From the NCBI GenBank assembly GCA_964007475.1, contig CAXFZM010000117.1:1-64000 (forward strand): DNA of 64,000 bases. Direction: 5' to 3'. This document shows positions 57,700 to 64,000 of this stretch, piece after piece. The DNA is from Hybos culiciformis. Its lineage: Eukaryota > Arthropoda > Insecta > Diptera > Hybotidae. The number at the start of each line of letters is the position of its first letter. Within the stretch, counting starts at the first letter, position 1. The notes under the pieces are model-generated. The model saw nothing but the letters and a program-made list of their open reading frames with translations, was not told where the DNA came from and searched no databases. Made by a program: the position numbers and the translations under genes.

Positions 57700-58569
57700 G
57701 AAAAAAAATGCGCCAACACAAAAATTCGCAATTATTGTGGACTACATGAAAAATCATGCGGACTTCGCCAAGGGTTTTCTCAAATCGCCGGATGCAAGAA
57801 TTCAAACGAAAAACATGTGGAACGAGTTATCCTCCGAATTAAATGCCCAAGGCCCTCCTATACGCAGTGGAAAAAAGTTAGTATGAAATAAACATAAAAT
57901 TAAAAATTCATGTTCATTATTTGCTCTTTGTAGGTATGAGCAGATTATAAAAATCATATTAAAAAAAAATTAAGAATGAACAAAATAAATATTTCAGGAA
58001 CTGGAGGTGGCCCAAGTCGTCAGCATTCTTTTTCGCAGGTGGAATCAAAAAATGTGCAGTTGCTCGATTTCAATACTGCAATTGACGGAATCGATGATGC
58101 AAAGATTGTGGGTTCCCGGAAAAAGAAAACGTGACCGTGATCTCTATGGAAACAATTTGTCCTCCACTGGACACCTCCACATTGGATGAAATGAATGTTT
58201 CAATGGAGGGTACAGAAAGGAATTTCCTGTAAGGAAATCTAAGACCAAATCCAATTCATCGTCTTTGAATAATTATGCCTTGTTGGAACGTCAGGTGGAG
58301 AATCAAATTGAATATCAACGTTCACCAAAATATTGGGAGAAATGAGTGATGATTTGAAGAAAATTGGCAGTTACCAAAGAAAAAGTTATGACTTAAAATA
58401 CAAAAATTACAAGTTAAAAGAAAAAAATCTTGCATTACAAGAAAAAAATTATAAATTAAAGACTCAAAAATTTGATTTAAAAAAAATAAATTGTGATTTA
58501 AAAGAAAAGCTGCAAATAGCTAAACTTGAATTAAAAAAACAAATATTAGATTTGCAACTGAAAAATTAA
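57700..58569 (+). pseudogene. Harbinger Myb/SANT-like DNA-binding protein
   Basis: The N-terminal exon reads FAIIVDYMKNHADFAKGFL and MWNELSSELNAQGPPIRSGK, the tri-helical Myb/MADF-like domain of Harbinger accessory proteins. A likely intron (about 57,878-57,934) precedes ADYKNHIKKKL and NISGTGGGPSRQHSFS. The C-terminal part (58,333-58,569) is a strongly charged Lys/Leu coiled coil, partner of nuclear-import and transposase interaction in the family. The frame is lost near 58,130 and again before 58,333. Confidence 0.75.
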
Positions 58570-58746
58570 AAAATTTTTTTTTCTTTTTTTTTTCTTTTTT
58601 ATATCTTTTTTTAGATATTAGTTTCATTTTTCTTTAATAAAAAAATTTTAAATTCATATAACTTTTCTATCATTTATTTAATTCTTATAAAAACGAACAA
58701 ATGTTTTGGAAAAAACGTTTATTTAAAAAAAAAAAAAGAAGGTGAA

Positions 58747-59857
58747 TTATAATAAACTTTCCCTTATCCTATCTCTAATTTGCTTAGCAACATTCAACAT
58801 AGCCGGATCGTTTTCTGCACAGTTTTCAGTTGTAAAGTTAGTTATTTCAGCAATTACTTCATTTATTTCTTCCACAGAGGGAAGCGAAACCTTGAACATG
58901 GTACAAATGTTATGAAGTGCTGAAGATGCATTTAAAAACTTGAGGACTTTGCCGGCGTATAATGCAACTCACGTGCAGCTAAAAGGCAGCGAAATGTGGC
59001 TTTTAATATGCCAATACACCTTTCGATTAGAGACCGCACCGATTTGAACTTTCTATTGAATCTCTCTTTTAATCGGTATTCACCACTGTTATTATACGGC
59101 TCAAGCGGATATCCAGAGTCCCCTAAAAGTGACAAAAATTAAATATAAATTAAGTAATGCCTTCAAATCATTTAGAAAAAGCGCTTTTTAACATTTTTAA
59201 TTTCAATTCAAGTAATAAAAATTGAGAGATTACCTATAATCCATGATGTTGTGTCACCATGTTCAAAATTATCTTTTAAAAATCTTCTTTCTTTGCTTAG
59301 CTTCCAAACATGTGAATCGTGTGAAGCACCAGGAAATCGTCCATTTACTGAAATTATCTTCATTCGATAATCGCAAATCTAAAAGAAGGACCATGAAAGA
59401 TTAAGAAACAAAACTAAGGAAAAAAAAATTTACGATCATGGCGTTAACGCTATGTTTTAATTTCCTATTAAAAAATAGGTGTTCATTATCACTTGGTCGT
59501 ATAATCTGAATATGGGACCCATCTATCACGCCAATAATACCAGGAATTTCGGATTTGTCGTAAAACCATCTCTTGTTCATTTTTTTCCACTTCTGATATT
59601 TTAAAATTAATGTGCATCGGGCATAAAACTTTTTGAATTGTCGAAGTTACCTCATTTATAACAATTGACATGGTAGGTTGAGCGAGACCAACATGCCAAT
59701 CTTGACCGATTTGATGTTGGTAATCTCCTTGCCCTAAAAATTTCAACGTTGCAGCTAACTTCACAATTTTTGGAATTGCTGTTGATCTATGTGAGTCGTT
59801 TAATTCCGTTGAAATTTTTTCAAGCACATATTTAACGCGTTCTTGTTTAACCGAAAG

Positions 59858-59892
<35 letters not shown>

Positions 59893-60165
59893 AACACAAA
59901 CACTTAGTTCAAGTGAGACAAATTGAAAAATTGACACAAATTCCAGTCCGAGGTGGGAATCGAACCCACAACCGAACACGCCGTAGGATAAGGGCAATAC
60001 CACTACACCATGACAGCCGAAGTTCAAAAATAGTTATTATATTATGTAAAAAATATTTATTAATTTCTCATTTGATAGTTTTATTTTAATACTTACCTTT
60101 CATCACATAATTCAAAAACGTTAGAATTATCTCTAATCCGTTTTATTTGAATTGCTTCATTATTT
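58747..60165 (-). pseudogene. Harbinger transposase (DDE nuclease), multi-exon
   Basis: Minus-strand exons: about 60,098-60,165 (RIRDNSNVFELCDE, donor GTAAGT); 59,434-about 59,866, with AIPKIVKLAATLKFLGQGDY, IPGIIGVIDGSHIQI (first Asp) and FFNRKLKHSVNAMI; 59,234-59,378, with NGRFPGASHDSHVW; and 58,747-59,122, with GDSGYPLEPYNNSGEYRLKE (second Asp), RSLIERCIGILKATFRCLL (Glu) and SSALHNICTMF. Introns 59,379-59,433 and 59,123-59,233 have GT-AG ends and keep frame. Frameshifts lie near 59,580 (A7 tract), 59,840 and 58,945, and a SINE-like insertion disrupts the second exon's start. Confidence 0.85.
59866..60016 (-). mobile_element. tRNA-derived SINE-like insertion
   Basis: The minus strand begins near CGGCTGTCATGGTGTAGTGG with the A box TGGTGTAGTGG. 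The B box lies in a perfectly paired T arm, GTGGG TTCGATT CCCAC. A short unrelated body and a run of about 26 T follow on the same strand. TTTTTGAACTT and TTTTTACAACTT flank it, a possible imperfect target duplication. It sits at the start of a transposase exon. Confidence 0.6.
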
Positions 60166-60234
60166 ACTTTACGTCTAGGTTTTTCTCATCATTCAACCAC
60201 AAACAAATAGTATCCATTTCAAAATTTATTGAAG

Positions 60235-60533
60235 TTTATACTTCTTTAGCGGCGTTTGATGATTTTTGGTAGAGGGTTTCATATAGAATTATCATATAGA
60301 ATTTTTCTCAGAATCGTCATCATTTTTCTCAGAAAAATTAGAATAAGAATACTTATTTTTTTATTATATTTAAGAAACCCAAAATCATATGCACAATATG
60401 GCTTAGTGGCTATAACATCAGACTGTAAGTCTGAAGGTGCCTGGTTCGATTCCCAATGACAAGATTTTTTAATTTCGAATATATGTATATATAGGGCCCA
60501 ATATTACAAGCAAAAAAAGCTACGGTTAGGTCC
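60235..60533 (+). repeat. Complete tRNA-like repeat unit (copy 5)
   Basis: Inverted relative to the hAT-1 block, the order is GAAGTTTATACTTCTTTAGC module, GTCATCATTTTTCTCAGA segment, tRNA-like sequence (60,391-60,460, A box 60,399-60,409, B box 60,443-60,453, Tyr-like GTA loop), then AATATTACAAGC and the first bases of satellite A (GCTACGGTTAGGTC). This shows the unit outside any satellite array and suggests where it starts and stops. Confidence 0.78.
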
Positions 60534-61393
60534 ATAGGCGCCCGGAAGGGGGGGCAAGGGGCGGCCTTGGCCCCCTCCTGGCTTTGATGAAGAAAATAAA
60601 ACTTAATCAGCGATGAGACCTAAACACTAAATTCGTACAAATTAGAAACCCGATTTTAATTTAAATAATATTAGAATGTTTGTCATTTTTCAAACGAAAA
60701 AAAAAACTTATTATCTCGCACAATAACTTTTTTATAAGAACGCTTGCCCTTAAATTTCACTTTTTTAATGCGCTAAGAAATTTTGAGAACATTTAAATTA
60801 GAAATTTTAGATTTTAATTTTTTCAGATTTCTATGTCATGCAGTATTTAAATTGTTTTAATAAATTATTAAATTTTTTTTTCATATTTTTCGATTTTTGA
60901 GTCACGGGTAAAAATACAAAAATATTTATAAATTTTGGAATTTCTAAATGCACGGAATTCCAGATATTCCTTTTTCATATTTCGCTTAGTCAAGAGCAAC
61001 ACATTTATGAAAAAAGAATTCCTTTTCTGGTTACTTTTATGAAGTAGTTCACGCGAGTTTACGAATCTACGCCACGCGACGTAAAAAAGAAAATCATCGT
61101 TCAGTTACAATAAAAAAATAACTGTTCAGTTACAAAAAAATAAAGCAATTGCATTTCTTAATATTTATGGTGTAGAAATATCTATGGTGTATAAATATAA
61201 AAGATTATTTTTTTAACTTTTACGCCGGAGAAGGTCAATTTACGTGTTTGAGTATAATACGCCTCATAAAGTTTCATATAATGTGTCTTTTTTATGTCGC
61301 ATACGTGCATGAACTACGTCTAAAATATCTTCGTTGGTTTTGTTTTTCTTCTAATTGGCCAGAGTAGTATAAATATGTATGTTCTGTATCAAA
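60534..61393. other. No gene; GC-rich hAT-like end at the left
   Basis: ATAGGCGCCCGGAAGGGGGG followed by a GGCC-rich stretch (60,531-60,590) resembles the end of some hAT elements. The rest is AT-rich with no recognisable coding region. Confidence 0.4.
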
Positions 61394-61671
61394 AGTGGCT
61401 ACCAAAAATGGGGGTTACTATACAAAATGTATGGGAAATCTAGAAGATTTTTATAAAAAGGTAACCCCCATGGGGGCTCCCAAAAAGTAGCTACCAAAAA
61501 TGGGGGTTACTATACAAAATGTATGGGAAATCTAGAAGATTTTTATAAAAAGGTAACCCCCATGGGGGGCTCCCAAAAAAGTGGCTACCAAAAATGGGGG
61601 TTACTATACAAAATATATGGGAAATGTAGAAGATTTTTATAAAAAGGTAACCCCCTTTATAATTTTAAAAA
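61394..61671. repeat. Three tandem units of 92-94 bp
   Basis: Units start at 61,394, 61,486 and 61,580 with AGTGGCTACC or AGTAGCTACC. Each contains GGGGGTTAC and, about 50 bases later, GTAACCCCC, so every unit can fold. The third unit is diverged at its end. Confidence 0.95.
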
Positions 61672-61997
61672 AGTAGCCACATTTAATTATGAAATTAATA
61701 ATATCAAAAAGTATCGATCAAATTACATATAATAATTTCACAATTACATTTTTTTAGATTTTTATTATATGTAATTTGAGATTTTTTTCTTATCATTTTA
61801 TTTTATTTTATTTTATTTTTTTGTCAAATTTGCAGGAAAAAATTTATATTTAATATTAAGTATAACTAAGCCTAAAAATCAGTTAAATATTATGAGAAAA
61901 AATAAAATAATTAGAAATCATTCTTTTGTGGTTGAATTTGATAAAATCGAAAATCGAGAAATATAATTATAAACTTTTGTGAAAGAGAGAAAAATTG

Positions 61998-62005
61998 TAT
62001 ATAAA
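61998..62005 (+). promoter_or_regulatory. TATA box of the 105-aa gene
   Basis: TATATAAA lies 87 bases upstream of the proposed ATG, in a fitting place for a transcript starting near 62,030. Confidence 0.6.
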
Positions 62006-62091
62006 GGCTATTCGATTTGATTTTCAAAACTATTCTATTTTCAACTTTGTTTATCAAAAGTTACTAGCAGACGACACATATTTTGAATAAA

Positions 62092-62476
62092 ATGGTAAGT
62101 CGTAACATTTATGTTATTATATCTTTGTATTCATAATTTTTTAATTTATCTTTTCTTGCAGTCATTTATTGATTTGTTTAAAGCTGTAGCTGGTGGAGAA
62201 ACTGATTCCTACAAAAACATCAATGATTTGATAATTAACAGTCCATATGACGTAAATGAATTTGTTCTCAAAGATACACAATACGGAGTCCAGCTTACTG
62301 TTAATCTACAGGATGGTGCTAATAGTTTTTGGGTGTTCTTACCAGAGAGATTGAGCAAATGTGTTCAAACAAAGGAGCAACTTGCCGAATTAAACAGCAA
62401 GAAATATGACTTGATTTACAAAGGTCGTGATAGAAGTCGTCGAAACATGGCAATTCTTGAATTTAAAGAAAAATAA
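62092..62476 (+). CDS. Unidentified 105-residue protein, probably Polinton-encoded
   Basis: The ATG at 62,092-62,094 is directly followed by the donor GTAAGT. The acceptor TTTTCTTGCAG ends at 62,161, so exon 1 holds only the start codon and exon 2 is 62,162-62,476. The protein starts MSFIDLFKAVAGGE and contains KDTQYGVQLTVNLQDG, FWVFLPERLSKC and LIYKGRDRSRRN. The alternation of beta-type strands with a conserved-looking LPxR motif recalls small OB-fold or ssDNA-binding proteins of mobile elements, but I do not recognise it with certainty. AATAAA is at 62,508. It converges with the protease gene, about 60 bases apart. Confidence 0.75.
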
Positions 62477-62539
62477 TATTCCGCTGTAAAAATAAAAAAT
62501 AAAAAATAATAAAGCAATAATTTGAGTTTAAAATTTTTT

Positions 62540-63019
62540 TTATTTCTTAAAAATAGATTGACAATTTTTACTACATTTCAGGTTTTTAGAGCAAAAAATG
62601 TTTTTAAATAATTTTTTAACTTTAACATCATTTCCAGTGTAGTTTTTATTAAATAGTTTACAAAAATATTTTAATGTTTTGCCAATTGATTTATAATATA
62701 AATACAATGCAGAATATTCACCGCAATAAGTTGATGAAAATCCTTGTATTGTTGTATTATTGCTTTCAAAGCTATTACAATTATTTTTTAAAAATGTTAA
62801 AAAATAGGGGTTCGTTGGATAAGCACCGAAAGAGTCAAAATATTCTGCTTTTCCATTTCTGGATACATAAAATGCTACCCAATGTTGTCCTTTAGATCCG
62901 TTTGGATCAGTGTTAGCTATTAAAAATGAAGGTTTTTTATCACAAGCGAAAACACCAACAAAATTTCTTTTTGTATCATTATTACACATTAAAGCTAATT
63001 TAAGTTGCTGAGTGTCCAT
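62540..63019 (-). CDS. Adenovirus-type cysteine protease (Polinton PRO)
   Basis: A 159-residue protein matching the adenain family. The catalytic His is in GQHWVAFY (H46), the acidic partner in YFDSFGAYP (D62) and the catalytic Cys in STYCGEYSALYLY (C99), with a Gln in IQGF at 92 as the likely oxyanion residue. Such proteases cut capsid precursors during virion maturation. The ATG at 63,019 abuts the stop of the capsid gene (TAA immediately before ATG), so the two genes are tightly packed. The stop overlaps an AATAAA signal. The reading frame is intact. Confidence 0.92.
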   Translation of the reverse strand: MDTQQLKLALMCNNDTKRNFVGVFACDKKPSFLIANTDPNGSKGQHWVAFYVSRNGKAEYFDSFGAYPTNPYFLTFLKNNCNSFESNNTTIQGFSSTYCGEYSALYLYYKSIGKTLKYFCKLFNKNYTGNDVKVKKLFKNIFCSKNLKCSKNCQSIFKK

Positions 63020-64000
63020 TTAGAGTGATTGTGCAATATTTCGATTTTTGTCAATGAATATATTTGAATCAAATTCGCAATAAACTATACAAGTAATTGC
63101 TTCTGTTAATGCCTTACTAAATTTTCCTTCAATTCTAATAGTTCCCTGATTAAGCAAATTAGCACAAGAAGAGTTGTACGACCCATCAGCTGTTAAATCG
63201 AAGGCAAGTAAAAAATAACCATTATCAAATAACTCCTTTGATATTTGATGACCTTTATCGTGATAGTGTATTCCTGTTCCTTTAAACAATGTGTTATATC
63301 CTCTTGTACTGATTGCTCCTTCTCCATCATTGGTAAAATTAAATTCTATAGGTTGATTTGGTACTTGAGACCCATTTACACACAAATTAAATCTTTGTAG
63401 ATGAAAATGTTGAAAATTGAATGGATTTTTTGGTTTTGAACCACTGTATGCTTCATTAGTCACCATTGAAAAAATTAAAAGATTTGGAAGCTGACCTATT
63501 ACCACATTATCTAATAATAGAGAATAGTTTCCCGGATATAATGTAAATGTTTTTATTTCAACACGTTTATAGGGATACACTGCGTTCCGTGACTGCAAGA
63601 TTTTATGATGAGCTAATAAAATTCCTGGGTTGATTGTAACATGATTAACATACATTGTGGCTTCTAATATTTTAACATACGAATGTCCAGTACTTTCCAT
63701 AATATAAAACGGTGTCTTCTCCAGATGTAAAATAACTTTCAAATCAACATTATTAAGTAAAAGCTTAGGTTGATTGAACATATCAGCATGCAATTTTCCA
63801 ATCAATTCTACTTGTTGACTTTTTTTAAATAAATTTTTTCGCTTGTCTAAACCAGGATTTTCTTTTTCAACTATAGAGTCTATTTTACCAGAATCTAAAA
63901 TCCAACCGGTTGTTTCTAAATGAGTTGATACAGCATCATTTCCGTAGTTTAATAATTTTTCAATGTAAGCCCGATAATGATAATTATTATCAGATTGTGA
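63020..64000 (-). CDS. Hexon-like major capsid protein of the Polinton, 5' end beyond window
   Basis: The frame is open from the window edge to the stop at 63,020: 326 codons. Upstream of the first apparent start it already reads HYRAYIEKLLNYGNDAVST and KSQQVELIGKLHADMF, a conserved block of the double jelly-roll capsid protein of Polintons (annotated in many invertebrates as F54H12.2-like). The start lies beyond 64,000. Further conserved parts are LLNNVDLKVILHLEKTPFYI and FNFQHFHLQRFNLCVNGSQV. No lesion is visible. Confidence 0.9.
   Translation of the reverse strand, partial: SQSDNNYHYRAYIEKLLNYGNDAVSTHLETTGWILDSGKIDSIVEKENPGLDKRKNLFKKSQQVELIGKLHADMFNQPKLLLNNVDLKVILHLEKTPFYIMESTGHSYVKILEATMYVNHVTINPGILLAHHKILQSRNAVYPYKRVEIKTFTLYPGNYSLLLDNVVIGQLPNLLIFSMVTNEAYSGSKPKNPFNFQHFHLQRFNLCVNGSQVPNQPIEFNFTNDGEGAISTRGYNTLFKGTGIHYHDKGHQISKELFDNGYFLLAFDLTADGSYNSSCANLLNQGTIRIEGKFSKALTEAITCIVYCEFDSNIFIDKNRNIAQSL

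Larger units (their letters stand above)
57338..60170. mobile_element. PIF/Harbinger element, decayed
   Basis: It carries the two genes typical of PIF/Harbinger: a Myb/SANT-like DNA-binding protein on plus (57,700-58,569) and a transposase on minus (58,747-60,165), converging. The left part begins GGGAGGTTATTATGTAATTC at the LINE break with several TTCG-rich inverted motifs. The matching right terminus was not found before the tRNA-like repeat at 60,235, so that end is lost or replaced. Confidence 0.75.
61394..64000. mobile_element. Edge of a Polinton/Maverick
   Basis: Adenovirus-type protease and hexon-like capsid genes lie head to tail on the minus strand, a core pair of Polintons. The start is placed tentatively at AGTGGCTACC (61,394), because Polinton termini begin with AG and often carry tandem repeats. 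The other terminus, polymerase B, integrase, ATPase and minor capsid genes would lie beyond 64,000. Confidence 0.75.

Noticed and set aside
59800..60027. 75-codon protein at 59,800-60,027
   Set aside because: It is a read-through of the tRNA-derived insertion and its T-run into a shifted transposase exon.
12553..60460. tRNA genes
   Set aside because: A and B boxes are present in several copies but acceptor and T stems do not pair, and all copies share repeat flanks; they are tRNA-like repeats.
62674..62895. Plus-strand 73-codon frame opposite the Polinton protease
   Set aside because: The minus strand holds a complete protease with catalytic residues; the plus frame is a shadow.

Overview
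The window reads as strongly AT-rich invertebrate (most likely insect) nuclear DNA. It is built almost entirely of transposable elements, many inserted inside one another. I found no convincing host gene. The evidence for an arthropod is the element set: an errantivirus-type Gypsy element with env and a 17.6/297-type primer-binding site, a CsRn1-like Gypsy element with a tRNA-Trp primer-binding site, jockey- and CR1/jockey-like LINEs, several hAT elements, a PIF/Harbinger element and a Polinton/Maverick.

Layout: 1-5.4 kb holds fragments (LINE reverse transcriptase, a hAT end, a decayed Gypsy gag between inverted repeats, a TTAA-bounded MITE, a long palindrome). 5,382-23,986 is one errantivirus with near-identical LTRs and a 4-bp TGCA target duplication. 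Its integrase is split by a 6-kb hAT transposon (9,709-15,737; 8-bp duplication CTTGTACA). Its env is split by a TIR transposon (17,324-23,076) coding for a large protein that combines a putative DDE-type core, an XPG/FEN1-like nuclease and a C-terminal CXC cysteine domain, tentatively Academ-like. The hAT element carries two satellite arrays and a repeated module with tRNA-like sequence.

24-31.7 kb holds LINE fragments, a second hAT (24,893-28,158, 8-bp duplication ATGCAATA) and foldback DNA. 31.7-35.2 kb is a jockey-type LINE on the minus strand with ORF1 and ORF2. 36-46.3 kb is a mosaic of foldbacks, tandem repeats, tRNA-like repeats and old Gypsy LTR pieces. 46.7-57.3 kb is one LINE copy split by a CsRn1-like Gypsy element (47,706-55,452, duplication TACC) and by a hAT MITE (55,701-56,701, duplication CTTTAGGC). 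The left LTR of that Gypsy element is itself split by a 1.4-kb TIR element that carries a near-identical 943-bp copy of the neighbouring LINE fragment. 57.3-60.2 kb is a decayed PIF/Harbinger element with a Myb-like gene and a transposase facing each other. From about 61.4 kb to the window end lies one edge of a Polinton: tandem repeats, an unidentified 105-aa gene, an adenovirus-type cysteine protease and the start of a hexon-like major capsid gene that runs off the window.

Most element genes are broken by stops and frameshifts. The best preserved coding regions are the Polinton protease and capsid genes, the hAT-1 catalytic region, and the XPG/CXC transposase, which has a single frameshift in a seven-base homopolymer. 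The insertion order can be read from the nesting and the target duplications.
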